Origin: Allorhizobium borbori
GTDB taxonomy: Bacteria; Pseudomonadota; Alphaproteobacteria; Rhizobiales; Rhizobiaceae
Length of the DNA: 64,000 bases
Reading direction: 5' to 3'
Assembly (NCBI RefSeq): GCF_014196535.1
Contig: NZ_JACIDU010000008.1
Span: 1 to 64,000 of the forward strand
Notes under the pieces: generated by a model
The model's database searches: none
Told to the model about the DNA's origin: nothing
What the model saw: the letters and a program-made list of their open reading frames with translations, nothing else
Shown: in pieces, positions 42,969 through 51,898 of the stretch
Layout of the letters: each line of letters starts with the position of its first letter
Position numbering within the stretch: position 1 is the first letter of the stretch
Program-made: the position numbers and the translations under genes

Positions 42969-44057
42969 TCAGCCGGCCACCGCGCACACCGGCTGGGAGG
43001 GCAAGCCGCAAGGATGCCCGGCTTGCTGGTCGTCTTTGTTTTCCCACATGATGGCCAGGCACTCGGGCACCACGCTCTCGAAGGCCTTCACGCAATCGGG
43101 ATCGAACTGCGTACCGGATTGCGCGATGATATGCGCAACAGCCCGCTCAACGCTCCAGGCCTCCTTGTAGGGTCGTACTGTGGTCAGTGCGTCAAAATTG
43201 TCGGCAAGGGCGACGATCCGACCCGAAAGCGGAATGGCCGCGCCCGCCGTGCCATGCGGATACCCCCGTCCGTCCCAGCGTTCGTGGTGGGTCAACGCAA
43301 TCTCGGCCGCCAGTTGCAGCAACTCGGACTTGGAATCCGCCAGAATGTCGTAACCAATGAGCGTATGCCGCTTCACCTCGGTAAATTCCTCGTCCGAAAG
43401 CTTGCCGTTCTTGTTGAGAATGGCATCGGCAATCGCGACCTTGCCGATGTCATGCATGGGCGAAGCCAGACGGATATCATAGCACTGTTCGGGCGACAGG
43501 CCGAAGGCGCGCGCGATCGCCTCGGAATAGGCGCCGACACGGATGGTGTGACGTGCCGTTTCCGCGCATTTATAGCTTGCCGCCGTTGTCAGCCGTTCGA
43601 TGATTTCCACCTCGCGCTCACGAAGCTGGGTTACGGCCTTGTCAACCTCGCTGCGCAGCCAGCCGGCCTGGTCCGCCAGCTTGTTCTGCGCATCGACCAA
43701 CGCCATGAGATTGCGCAACCGCGCCTGAAACTCCAGCGGGCTGACTGGCTTTGTCAGAAAATCGATGGCGCCTGCTTCCAGCGCAGCCATTCGTGTCACC
43801 GTATCCGCGTCGGCTGAAACGAAAACGGCAGGCTTGTTGCGATACTTTTCGAACCGCGCCATTTCCTTCAACAGTTCGATTCCGTTCAGAACCGGCATCC
43901 GATAATCGATCACCGCAATATCGTAATCGAGACCTGGCATATCCGACAACGCCTCGACGGGCGAGCCATAGGCCACCGCCATGCCACCAATCCGCTCCAC
44001 GAGTCGGCGGAGAAAGATGAGGTTCGTCTGGTTATCCTCGATCAGCAGAATACGCAT
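42969..44057 (-). CDS. Response regulator: REC domain with HD-GYP phosphodiesterase-type output
   Basis: 362 residues. The REC domain (1-120) has acidic residues at 7-8 ('LIEDN'), the phospho-acceptor Asp51 in 'AVIDYRMP' and Lys in 'FLTKPVSP'. A short coiled linker ('LREREVEIIERL') leads into an HD-GYP domain with 'PMHDIGKVAI', 'LTHHERWDGRGYPHG' and 'ALADNFDALTTVRPYK'. The GYP signature is intact, so it should hydrolyse cyclic-di-GMP. ATG 44057 overlaps the end of the kinase gene by 10 bp in the stop/start region, so phosphorylation by that kinase is the obvious hypothesis. Confidence 0.9.
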   Translation of the reverse strand: MRILLIEDNQTNLIFLRRLVERIGGMAVAYGSPVEALSDMPGLDYDIAVIDYRMPVLNGIELLKEMARFEKYRNKPAVFVSADADTVTRMAALEAGAIDFLTKPVSPLEFQARLRNLMALVDAQNKLADQAGWLRSEVDKAVTQLREREVEIIERLTTAASYKCAETARHTIRVGAYSEAIARAFGLSPEQCYDIRLASPMHDIGKVAIADAILNKNGKLSDEEFTEVKRHTLIGYDILADSKSELLQLAAEIALTHHERWDGRGYPHGTAGAAIPLSGRIVALADNFDALTTVRPYKEAWSVERAVAHIIAQSGTQFDPDCVKAFESVVPECLAIMWENKDDQQAGHPCGLPSQPVCAVAG

Positions 44058-44067
44058 GCATAGGCTC

Positions 44068-46257
44068 CTAAGCCGCCAGCCGCCGCCGGCAGTCATCGAT
44101 CATCGATTGGATTTCCGTTACTGTTTCCACGGTCAGCGGCCTTTGCCGCATGTCCTGGCACTCATCCGCCAACATCTGGAAGCCGACATTGGAAGCCGCC
44201 CCTTTCAGCGTGTGCAAAAGCCGGTCGCGCGTTGCCCCGTCGCCACTTTGGGCAGCCTTTTCCAGTGCCGCAACCAGCATGGCCGCATCATCGAAGAAAT
44301 GCGCGAGCAGTTCCGCAAAGCCGTCTTCGCCCAGCACTTCGGCAATCTCCTGGCGTCGCGCCTCGAAAGAAGGCTCGTTCATCGCAGGCAGGCCGTCATC
44401 CACCGGTGCCGGAAGACCGGTCGGCGCGATGGACTGAATGACGCCACGCAGCTTCTCGACGGAGATCGGTTTGGACTGGAAGCCGTTCATACCGGCCGTG
44501 GCGCAGCGTTTACGGTCGTCTTCCGAGGCATTGGCGGTTATCGCAATGATCGGCGTCTGGCTGCGCGGACCACTCATTGCCCGAATACGGGTGCTTGCTT
44601 CGACACCGTCCATATTCGGCATCTGCATGTCCATCAAAATCACGTCATAGTCGTTCTTCGCCGCCATCTCCACGGCCTCGAAACCATCGTTTGCGAGATC
44701 GACATTCTGCCCCAGATGCTTGAGAAAGCCAGCGGCAACCTGCTGGTTGACGCGATTGTCTTCGACCAGAAGCACGCGCAGCGTCGGGAGCGGCCCAATC
44801 GTCGCCACCGCGGCAGGCGCCGGAAGAGATGTGGTTTCGATAACCGGGAGTTCGAACCAGAACCGGCTGCCAACGCCCTTCTTGCTGGAAACACCGACCG
44901 TACCGCCCAGCCGCTCGACAATTTCCTTGCTGATGGCAAGGCCAAGGCCGGTGCCGCCGAAGCGGCGGTTGATTGAGGCATCCACCTGCGAAAAGGGCTG
45001 GTAAAGCTTGCGAATACCTTCTTCATCGATGCCAATGCCGGTATCGATGACCTCGAAGTGCAGCCGGGCGCCGCCGAGATTCAGCCGTTCCTCAAGCCGG
45101 ACGGTGACAGTGCCACCTTCGGTAAACTTGATCGCATTGCTGATGAGGTTGAGCAGCACCTGCTTGAGACGTGTCGGATCGGTTTCCACCACCGGAAAGC
45201 GGTGTGGCGACGGTATTTCCAGCTCAATGCGATTGCCGTTCTCAATGGCGCGATCACGTAGCATGTCGACGGCGGCAGTAACCACATCGACAACAGATGT
45301 CGGCTGCACCTCGACGGTCAGCTTGCCATCTTCCGAACGGGCAAAGTCGAGAACCTGGTTGAGAATGGAAAGAAGCGCTTCGCCAGACCGCCGGATGGTA
45401 CCGATGCCGGCATCGATCTTTTCGGGAAGCGGCTGGAGTTGCATCAGTTCCGCCGTACCGAGAATGGCATTGAGCGGCGTGCGGATCTCATGCCCCATCG
45501 TGGCCATGAACTGCGACTTGGCGCGATTGCCGGCTTCCGCCGCCAGATAGGAGCCGCGCAGATCCCGCGCCATGCGCTCGAAACTGAGGCCAGCCGCCCG
45601 TACGGAACGCAATTGCCGCGTGAGCAGAAAAATGAGGCATCCCACGGACACGACGAGCAGGCCGACCAGCCCCGCGGATTTGAGCTGAAGGGACAGAAGA
45701 GCGGCGCGCGCTTCCGCCCGGTCGGCGCTGACGGCCGTATTGGCATAGACGAGGACGCCCTCGGTCTTGCCCATGAGAACATCAAGCTCGGCATCGACCT
45801 GCCGCAGGGCATCGATGCTGATCGCGCCGGTCCGGTTGATCTCGTCAAAGATCGGCTCCAGCTTGAGGATCGATGCGTCGATTTCATCCAGCATCGGGCC
45901 CGTATCCTGCTCACCACCCAGCTTGCGATCGAAATGCCCCTGCTGGACGATATTCATGCGCGAATAGAGAATGTCGTAGCGCTGCGAAGCGAGCCGCCAC
46001 GTCTCATTCGTTTCGTCGCCTTCGACGATGGCGACGTGGACACCCTCATGCAGTTTGCGTGTTTCCCGGTCTAGCTGGTAGAGCGACCAGAGCGCGTTTT
46101 CACGAATGCCGTCCTGGAGAGTGGAATAGCGCTGAATGATGACAACGAAGATGGCCGCAAGCCCGAGCAGCAGCACAACGGCAAAGACCTGCAGCACGGC
46201 AGTTGCCTTGCTGACCCTGCGGATAACGTCGCTGCCCGGCGCGGCCCTCAATGTCAC
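44068..46257 (-). CDS. Hybrid sensor histidine kinase with REC and HPt domains
   Basis: 729 residues. Two membrane helices (about 17-42 and 195-215) enclose a roughly 150-residue helical periplasmic domain with no recognised family. The HisKA domain has the phospho-His at 256 ('MGHEIRTPLN'). The ATPase domain has 'NLISNAIKFTEGG', 'DTGIGIDEEG' and 'FGGTGLGLAIS'. A REC domain near 500-620 follows ('LLVEDNRVNQQVA', 'VILMDMQMPNMDG', 'FQSKPIS'), and a C-terminal HPt ('LLHTLKGAASNVGF'). It can run a full His-Asp-His-Asp relay ending on the HD-GYP regulator next door. Its ATG overlaps the stop of the periplasmic protein gene upstream. Confidence 0.93.
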   Translation of the reverse strand: MTLRAAPGSDVIRRVSKATAVLQVFAVVLLLGLAAIFVVIIQRYSTLQDGIRENALWSLYQLDRETRKLHEGVHVAIVEGDETNETWRLASQRYDILYSRMNIVQQGHFDRKLGGEQDTGPMLDEIDASILKLEPIFDEINRTGAISIDALRQVDAELDVLMGKTEGVLVYANTAVSADRAEARAALLSLQLKSAGLVGLLVVSVGCLIFLLTRQLRSVRAAGLSFERMARDLRGSYLAAEAGNRAKSQFMATMGHEIRTPLNAILGTAELMQLQPLPEKIDAGIGTIRRSGEALLSILNQVLDFARSEDGKLTVEVQPTSVVDVVTAAVDMLRDRAIENGNRIELEIPSPHRFPVVETDPTRLKQVLLNLISNAIKFTEGGTVTVRLEERLNLGGARLHFEVIDTGIGIDEEGIRKLYQPFSQVDASINRRFGGTGLGLAISKEIVERLGGTVGVSSKKGVGSRFWFELPVIETTSLPAPAAVATIGPLPTLRVLLVEDNRVNQQVAAGFLKHLGQNVDLANDGFEAVEMAAKNDYDVILMDMQMPNMDGVEASTRIRAMSGPRSQTPIIAITANASEDDRKRCATAGMNGFQSKPISVEKLRGVIQSIAPTGLPAPVDDGLPAMNEPSFEARRQEIAEVLGEDGFAELLAHFFDDAAMLVAALEKAAQSGDGATRDRLLHTLKGAASNVGFQMLADECQDMRQRPLTVETVTEIQSMIDDCRRRLAA

Positions 46258-46769
46258 TCGGAGACCTCGATTTCCTTGATCTGCCAGACGGAGCGCGAGA
46301 AATATTTCTCGTTGAAGAGGTTCTGATCCTTGTCGAATGGGTAGATCAGGAACAACGGCCCCTTGTTACGCACGGACATGGCCTGTCCGTTCATGCGAGT
46401 CGCAAGAATGGTATCAAGCGTCTCGGCATCTTCCATCGGCACTTCGGCGGCGTAGTCGTTCAGCGCCCGCACCTTGAGCGCCGTGCCCGTGGCGCCGGCC
46501 GCTTCCAGAACCCCCCGCAGGAACGGACCTGAGAACGAAACCTTGCCGTCCGTCCAGGGCGTTTCCATCGTCGCGGTGCGGCCGGCAAGCGCTTCGAGCA
46601 TTTCAAGATCAAACTGGGCGGTGCCGTTGACGTTTGCATGGGTCAGGTGCGGCGCACGCACCGTCAGCACAACCTGCCCCTTGGGAACTTCAAGCGCTTC
46701 AGCCTTTCCCGCGAAGGTGGCGAGAACCGCCATCGCGGCGGCAACGAGAGAATGGTAACCGGTCTTCAT
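46254..46769 (-). CDS. Exported protein with sulfite-oxidase-type (molybdopterin-binding) fold, no cysteines
   Basis: 171 residues with a signal peptide of about 25 residues (ATG 46769, MKTGYHSLVAAAM...). The middle ('FSGPFLRGVLEAAGA', 'VRALNDYAAEVPMEDAE', 'PLFLIYPFD') matches the oxidoreductase molybdopterin-binding domain family. The predicted protein contains no Cys at all, so it cannot supply the thiolate ligand to molybdenum of true sulfite oxidases. It is encoded in an ATGA overlap with a sensor kinase, which suggests a periplasmic accessory or ligand-binding partner for that kinase rather than an enzyme (inference). Confidence 0.78.
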   Translation of the reverse strand: MKTGYHSLVAAAMAVLATFAGKAEALEVPKGQVVLTVRAPHLTHANVNGTAQFDLEMLEALAGRTATMETPWTDGKVSFSGPFLRGVLEAAGATGTALKVRALNDYAAEVPMEDAETLDTILATRMNGQAMSVRNKGPLFLIYPFDKDQNLFNEKYFSRSVWQIKEIEVSE

Positions 46770-47033
46770 AGGTGTTTCCGTGCGCGCACCTCTGTGGGGC
46801 GCTTGAGTGGCTGGATGATGAAGGGGAGCCGATGTCGATTGCGCCCGCAACGCCGCCCCTCATTCCTGAAGGAATGCGCTGATCCGCCCGGCCTCATGCC
46901 GGTCAACTGCTGAACAGTCTGACACTACGAATTCTAGGAGAGAAAGCTTCTGGCCCGGTAAAAGCGCTCACTTGAATTTTAGCGATCCATATTTTCTTGA
47001 TCTTGCGTGCTGGCAGGCGTCGCTGTCTGACGA

Positions 47034-47729
47034 CTACCATTCGATGGGTTGCCCGTCATAGGCAAAGAACCGCCCGGTTTGCTCAGGCCTCAACTTGTTC
47101 AGAACGCCGAGAAGCGCGCGGGCGCTATCGTCCGGCGGCATGCGGGCGTGCCCGGCTGCATAGTTCTGCGTCAGCGACGTGGCTACCGTGCCGGGATGCA
47201 GGGGCACAACGACGGCTTGGGGATGTGTCCGGGCAACTTCCACGGACGCGGTGCGGACGATCTGGTTCAGCGCCGCCTTCGAGGCGCGGTAAGAAATCCA
47301 TCCGCCCAGCCGGTTATCGCCAATCGAACCGACACGCGCCGAGAGGAACCCCATCAGCGCTCTTTCGCGACGGACGAGATGTGGCACGAAATGCTTGAGG
47401 ACCAGCGCCGTGCCGAGCGCGTTCAGCGCAAACTGCTTCATCATCGCTTCGGGCGCGATCTGCTTCAGGGATTTTTCCGGGCCGGCGCCATCGATGGTCA
47501 ACCCGCCCGTCGCACAGAAGATCAGGTGGAATCCGCCGCTCAGGCGGGCTGATGCCGCCGCGACGCTGTCCTCGTCTGTCAGGTCCAGCCCGTCGTCGCG
47601 ACGCGAGAACCTCACGACACCGCCACAACCCGGGTCCGCCTGAAGCGCATTTGCAACCGCAGAACCTATGCCGCCGCTGGCACCAATGACGAGCGCCCTG
47701 TAACCTGAAGGCAGAGAATTCATCTCCAT
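47034..47729 (-). CDS. Short-chain dehydrogenase/reductase
   Basis: 231 residues, C-factor/CsgA-like classical SDR. The cofactor motif is 'ALVIGASGGIGSAVA', the catalytic Ser lies near 'SARVGSIGDN', and the Tyr-X3-Lys is 'YRASKAALNQ'. 'PLHPGTVATSLTQNY' is the usual C-terminal substrate-side motif. Start at ATG 47729 behind GGGAGA; an in-frame ATG at 47762 lies inside the photolyase gene. It is immediately downstream of the (6-4) photolyase gene; SDRs of this kind are often neighbours of cryptochrome/photolyase genes. Substrate unknown. Confidence 0.87.
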   Translation of the reverse strand: MEMNSLPSGYRALVIGASGGIGSAVANALQADPGCGGVVRFSRRDDGLDLTDEDSVAAASARLSGGFHLIFCATGGLTIDGAGPEKSLKQIAPEAMMKQFALNALGTALVLKHFVPHLVRRERALMGFLSARVGSIGDNRLGGWISYRASKAALNQIVRTASVEVARTHPQAVVVPLHPGTVATSLTQNYAAGHARMPPDDSARALLGVLNKLRPEQTGRFFAYDGQPIEW

Positions 47730-47742
47730 CCCGTGTCTCCCT

Positions 47743-49287
47743 TCATATCCGTTTCCCCGCATCCAGTTTCACCAGAAAGGCCCGCGCGCTTTGACGGTAG
47801 TCTTGCCGCTGATCTTCCGTCATGCGACGCCAGGTGGCGTAGGTCTGGGCGAGCCGCCGATTGCCCGAAAGCTTGTCGGCATTGCGGTCCAGAAAATCCC
47901 AATAGAGCGCGTTGAACGGGCAGGCCCCTTCCCCCGTCTTTCGCCGCACATCGTAACGACAGCCTTCGCAATAATCCGACATGCGCCCGACATAGGCGCC
48001 ACTGGCGGCATATGGCTTGGAGCCCAGCAGCCCGCCATCGGCGAACTGGCTCATGCCGATCACGTTGGGTAACTCCACCCATTCGAAGGCATCGGCATAA
48101 ACCTCCAGATACCATTGATGCACGGCCTTCGGATCAAGCCCCGTCAACATGGCGAAATTGCCGACCACCATCAACCGCTGGATATGGTGAGCATAGGCGT
48201 TGGCGATGGTCTCCCCGATCACGGTCGAGAGACAGGCCATGTCGGTTTCCCCCGTCCAGAAGAAGGCGGGCAGCCGGCGCTCGGCTGCGAAGAAATTCCG
48301 CCCCGCATAATCGGGCATGAACAGCCAGTAGACACCGCGGACATATTCACGCCAGCCGATGATCTGGCGAATGAACCCTTCGACGGCATTGAGCGGCGCG
48401 CGGCCTTCCAGATAGGCCCGTTCCGCTGCCGAACACAGTGCCATCGGATCGAGCAGGCCGACATTGATGTAAAACGAGAGCAGAGAATGGTTGAGAAACG
48501 GATCACCTTTCAGCATTGCATCCTGCGTATTCCCGAAGCCTGGCAGGAAATCGGTCATGAACGCATCGGCCACATGTTCCGCATCCGTGCGCGTCACCGC
48601 GAACGCAAACCCGTCCACCGAACCCATATGGTTCTTGAAGCGGCGGGCCACCAGCGCCATGACAGCAAGGGTCACGGCATCGGGTGAGAATTCCAAATGC
48701 TTCGGGCGAAATAGGTCGGGTTCGGCGGGTTTGCGGTTTTCGGCATCAAAGTTCCAGCGCCCACCAACCGGCGCGCCACCCTGCATCAGGAGCCCCGTGC
48801 GGCGGCGTATGTCGCGATAGAAGAACTCCATTGTCAGTTCGCGCCGTCCCGCCGCCCATTGGCGAAAGGCTTCGCGGGAGCATAGAAAGCGGCCGTCGGT
48901 TCGAACCTCCACCGGCAGGCCGATCTGATCCGGCCACCGGGCAACGGCCTCCATGACGCGCCATTCTCCGGCTTCAGTGATGATGATCTTTCGCGGCTTC
49001 AGGTCTGCAATCGCGCGCAGCAATTCGCCGGTGAACGAACCGGAATTACCGCGATCATCGAGCCTGACATAACGCACATCCAGACCGCGACCGACCAGTT
49101 CATCAGCAAAATGGCGCATGGCCGACAAAATGAAAACGAGCTTCTTCTTGTGATGGCGCACATAGGTGGTTTCCTCGGCCACCTCGCACATCAACACCAT
49201 GTCCTGCTCGGGATCAAACCCGTCAAGGCTGGAAATCGAAGGCGAGAGCTGGTCGCCAAGAATGAAGACGAGGTTGCGACAGGGCAT
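47743..49287 (-). CDS. phrB: Iron-sulfur bacterial cryptochrome/(6-4) photolyase (PhrB type)
   Basis: 514 residues, the length of the FeS-BCP class. The N-terminal alpha/beta domain begins 'LVFILGDQLSPS', and the FAD-binding helical domain follows. The four [4Fe-4S] cysteines are at 352 ('DMACLST'), 440 and 443 ('YCEGCRYD') and 456 ('GACPFNALYWDF'). Agrobacterium PhrB has the same set at 350/438/441/454. The His pair in 'YAHHIQRLM' (367/368) matches the pair essential for (6-4) photoproduct repair. Repairs UV (6-4) lesions with light. Co-transcribed with the downstream SDR. Confidence 0.95.
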   Translation of the reverse strand: MPCRNLVFILGDQLSPSISSLDGFDPEQDMVLMCEVAEETTYVRHHKKKLVFILSAMRHFADELVGRGLDVRYVRLDDRGNSGSFTGELLRAIADLKPRKIIITEAGEWRVMEAVARWPDQIGLPVEVRTDGRFLCSREAFRQWAAGRRELTMEFFYRDIRRRTGLLMQGGAPVGGRWNFDAENRKPAEPDLFRPKHLEFSPDAVTLAVMALVARRFKNHMGSVDGFAFAVTRTDAEHVADAFMTDFLPGFGNTQDAMLKGDPFLNHSLLSFYINVGLLDPMALCSAAERAYLEGRAPLNAVEGFIRQIIGWREYVRGVYWLFMPDYAGRNFFAAERRLPAFFWTGETDMACLSTVIGETIANAYAHHIQRLMVVGNFAMLTGLDPKAVHQWYLEVYADAFEWVELPNVIGMSQFADGGLLGSKPYAASGAYVGRMSDYCEGCRYDVRRKTGEGACPFNALYWDFLDRNADKLSGNRRLAQTYATWRRMTEDQRQDYRQSARAFLVKLDAGKRI

Positions 49288-49322
49288 CAGGACCGCCGGA
49301 GTTTAAGAAGCATGGAAATGAA

Positions 49323-50669
49323 TTACGCGCCCGTGCCGCGGCCGGATCTGCCGCCACGCTCGAGTACATCGCGCGTATGACGTTGTTGATCGCGCCCGAG
49401 CGGGAAACTCCACATGAGCACGATGGCGGCAAGCTTGGGCAGAACGGGCAGCCACGCATAAAGGCCGGACAGTGTCGAGAGGGCACCGGGTGTCTGCTCG
49501 ACGCTGCCGGTCATGAGAAAGCCGGACCATTCCAGAAGGGGAAACACCAGGCCGGCGCTCGCGGCCAGCGACAGTTTCGTGGCAAGCCCCCAGGCAGCGA
49601 AGTAAAGCCCGGAGCGCTGTTCACCGGAGATCATGGTGTCGTTGTCGATGACATCCGCCTGAATGGCCGGCGGCAGGGCAAGATCAAAGCCGAGCAAAAC
49701 ACCCGTCAACGCGCAGATGATTCCGAAGGCGAAACCATCGCCCTGCCCCAGAAAGCCGGCGAGGCCGAAGATCAGGCAGGCGGCGATCATCGCACCGCAC
49801 CAGGCGCGATGTTTTCCCACACGCCGCGCCACGACGACAGCCACCGGCACGCCGATCATGCCGCAGGCAAAATAGAGAAAAAGAAACGGCCCGCGCAGTT
49901 CTGGCAGACCGAGCCGTTCGGACACGAAATATAGGAACAGCGTGGCGGGAATGGCGTTGGCGAAGCCGTTCAGGAAGAAGGCGGCAATCAGCCGGACAAA
50001 GGGCCGGTTGCCGGCGAGCAACCGCAGCCCTGCCACGAGCCGCAACCGCTGGCTGGTGAGGTTGGCGGGTTCCGGCACCTTCCACACCGCGAGTATTGCG
50101 GTAAGCGGCAAGAGGATGACCACAAGCAGCGCCACGGCCGCCAGACCATGGACGCCTATCCGATCAAGGCCGACAGCAAAGGGCAGAACGACGGCGAGCA
50201 GCGTTCCGACGAGTGTCGCTCCCTCGCGAAAGGCCGAAACCACCGAGCGCCCGTCGTAGTCCGGGGAAAGCTCGGCGCCCCAAGCGGTGTAGGGGAGAGT
50301 TACGCCGGTATAGCAGAAGGAAAGCGCCGCACCCCAGATGCCGAGGTAGAGAAGATCCGCATCCGCGGGCGGCCAGAACACCTTGAAGGCGCAAAAGGCT
50401 GTCAGTGGAACGAAGAGAATGAAGAAACTCCGCCTTCGCCCTGTGCGCAGGAAGCTTCTATCCGACAGCCAACCAACCAGCGGATCGCTCAGCGCATCGA
50501 GAATCCGGATGAGGAGCAACACGAGGCCGAGACCCGCGGCGGAAAGACCGAGGCTCTGCGCGTAGAATGTCGGCACGACCACATAGAATGGCAGCGCCAT
50601 GACCGCCAGCGGGATGGCCGGCAGGGCATAGGCCAGAAGACGCGGCGGGCGTTCATCGGAAGCTTTCAT
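49323..50669 (-). CDS. GPH/MelB-type cation-coupled sugar transporter (MFS-related)
   Basis: About 448 residues with twelve hydrophobic segments. 'IRILDALSDPLVGWLSDRS' near residue 60 and 'TGRRRSFFILF' are the signature of the glycoside-pentoside-hexuronide:cation symporter family, and 'LPYTAWGAELSPDYDGR' is also typical. It probably imports a glycoside in symport with Na+ or H+; relatives beside photolyase or lipid genes also transport lipids. The start ATG 50669 lies 2 nt after the stop of the upstream exported-protein gene. No ligand can be inferred. Confidence 0.82.
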   Translation of the reverse strand: MKASDERPPRLLAYALPAIPLAVMALPFYVVVPTFYAQSLGLSAAGLGLVLLLIRILDALSDPLVGWLSDRSFLRTGRRRSFFILFVPLTAFCAFKVFWPPADADLLYLGIWGAALSFCYTGVTLPYTAWGAELSPDYDGRSVVSAFREGATLVGTLLAVVLPFAVGLDRIGVHGLAAVALLVVILLPLTAILAVWKVPEPANLTSQRLRLVAGLRLLAGNRPFVRLIAAFFLNGFANAIPATLFLYFVSERLGLPELRGPFLFLYFACGMIGVPVAVVVARRVGKHRAWCGAMIAACLIFGLAGFLGQGDGFAFGIICALTGVLLGFDLALPPAIQADVIDNDTMISGEQRSGLYFAAWGLATKLSLAASAGLVFPLLEWSGFLMTGSVEQTPGALSTLSGLYAWLPVLPKLAAIVLMWSFPLGRDQQRHTRDVLERGGRSGRGTGA

Positions 50670-50671
50670 CC

Positions 50672-51067
50672 TCAAGGCGTCCGGCCGGCGATGACGGCTG
50701 TGCCAGTCGCTCCGTCATCGCGAAGCCAGGAAATGCGGTTCGCATCCAGTTGGCTGATGGTGAAGCAGAAGGTGCGGCCCTTGTACCAGCTCGGCCATTT
50801 CTGGCAGAGCCGGTCCTTGTCGATCCACCAGCGGCCTTCCTCCTTCGGTGCAAACATGCTGGCCATTGAGAAGCCTGAAATATCACCGGCGACCACGCCG
50901 TTGGAGCCATAGCGCAGGGGCAGCGATATGCCGAGCGGCGTGCTGAGCCGCACCGTCTTGCCGGTAATCAGGTTGCGGATTTCGGGGCCGCCAAGTTGTT
51001 CGGCGTGGGCAAACGTCGCGGTCAGGGCCGCTGTGACAGCAAGCAACAGAACAGATTTCAAGCGCAT
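50672..51067 (-). CDS. Small exported hypothetical protein (DUF995-like)
   Basis: 131 residues with a clear signal peptide (MRLKSVLLLAVTAALTATFAHA). The mature part has 'LITGKTVRLSTPLG' and 'WWIDKDRLCQKWPSWYKGRTFCFTI' (core 'CQKWPSWYKGRTFCF') with two Cys that may form a disulfide. It resembles DUF995-type secreted proteins of rhizobia ('G..W.I....LC..W......C...') though I am not certain. ATG 51067 follows AAAGGAG. Located between the fasciclin gene's terminator and the GPH transporter, likely co-transcribed with the latter. Confidence 0.72.
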   Translation of the reverse strand: MRLKSVLLLAVTAALTATFAHAEQLGGPEIRNLITGKTVRLSTPLGISLPLRYGSNGVVAGDISGFSMASMFAPKEEGRWWIDKDRLCQKWPSWYKGRTFCFTISQLDANRISWLRDDGATGTAVIAGRTP

Positions 51068-51133
51068 CGATCCGTCTCCTTTGTCGGGAACACATGGCCT
51101 TGTTACGCAGAGCAGGCGGGAGCGGATCACGAA

Positions 51134-51161
51134 AAAGGCCGGCTCTTGTGAACCGGCCTTT
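51134..51161 (-). terminator. Terminator of fasciclin gene
   Basis: On the minus strand AAAGGCCGG and CCGGCCTTT pair around a 10-nt loop, followed by TTTTTC, 24 nt after the fasciclin stop codon. Confidence 0.8.
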
Positions 51162-51185
51162 CGTTCTCGGGGCGGCGACGGCGGA

Positions 51186-51743
51186 TTACTGCTTCGGCAG
51201 AAGTACCTTGTCGATGACGTGGATGACGCCGTTCGACTGCTTCACATCGGCGATCGTGACATGGGCCACGGTGCCGTTTTCATCGGTCAGCGTGATCTTG
51301 CCCATGCTCTGCTTGGCCTTGAGAACACAACCGCCAACGGTCTTCACGTCATGCTCGCCCTTGTCATCGGCGATCATCTTCTCGATAGCCGGCGAAAGCG
51401 CATTTGCAGCCACCACATGGCAGGTCAGAACCTTGGCGAGCTTGTCCTTGTTTTCCGGCTTCAGCAGGTTGTCGACGGCGCCCTTCGGCAGTTCGGCAAA
51501 GGCTGCGTTGGTCGGCGCGAAGACCGTAAACGGACCCTTGCCCTGCAGCGTTTCAACCAGACCGGCGGCCTTCACGGCGGCAACCAGCGTGGTGTGATCC
51601 TTCGAGTTGACGGCGTTCTCGACGATGTTTTTCGTTTCCAGCATCGGCGCGCCACCGACCTCGGGGTTTGCGGCGTGGGCGGCTACGGCACCGAGGGAAA
51701 GAACGGCAGCAAACGAGAGCGCGCGGATCGAGACGTTTCGCAT
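51186..51743 (-). CDS. Fasciclin (FAS1) domain exported protein
   Basis: 185 residues with a signal peptide (MRNVSIRALSFAAVLSLGAVAAHA). A single FAS1 domain has H1 'HTTLVAAVKAAGLVETLQGKGPFTVFAPTNAAFAELP' (core 'GPFTVFAPTNAAF'), the 'LTCHVV' middle motif and H2 'SNGVIHVIDKVLLP'. ATG 51743 is behind GGAGG. FAS1 proteins act in adhesion or as secreted surface proteins, and in rhizobia and Rhodobacter related genes belong to ECF-sigma regulons (singlet-oxygen or stress). The ECF sigma/anti-sigma pair encoded just upstream and a matching promoter support that here. Confidence 0.92.
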   Translation of the reverse strand: MRNVSIRALSFAAVLSLGAVAAHAANPEVGGAPMLETKNIVENAVNSKDHTTLVAAVKAAGLVETLQGKGPFTVFAPTNAAFAELPKGAVDNLLKPENKDKLAKVLTCHVVAANALSPAIEKMIADDKGEHDVKTVGGCVLKAKQSMGKITLTDENGTVAHVTIADVKQSNGVIHVIDKVLLPKQ

Positions 51744-51825
51744 CGGGTATCCTCCATTGAGACATACAAGGCGCCGGGGGCCATTCCCGCCGGGCCGCCA
51801 CCTTTGAACCGGTGGCGCTACAAAG

Positions 51826-51852
51826 GACGAAGCCATGCTTCAGAAAGTTTCA
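51826..51852 (-). promoter_or_regulatory. Candidate ECF-sigma promoter of the fasciclin gene
   Basis: On the minus strand TGAAAC (51852-51847) is separated by 17 nt from CGTC (51829-51826), the typical -35/-10 pair of ECF-type promoters. It lies about 80 nt upstream of the start codon, and a hairpin at 51797-51816 falls in the leader. Confidence 0.5.
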
Positions 51853-51898
51853 CTCAGACCCGATTTTTCTCACAAGATATTGAACTTAAATTCATTTT

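Noticed and set aside
42656-43051. Plus-strand frame of 131 residues in the spacer beside the HD-GYP gene
   Set aside because: It enters the HD-GYP coding region antisense, lacks a ribosome site and resembles no family.
46770-47033. Possible small RNA or gene in the 264-nt spacer upstream of the SUOX-fold gene
   Set aside because: No convincing terminator, promoter pair or open frame with a ribosome site; the GTCTGAC here lacks the flanking symmetry of the operator family and is taken as chance.
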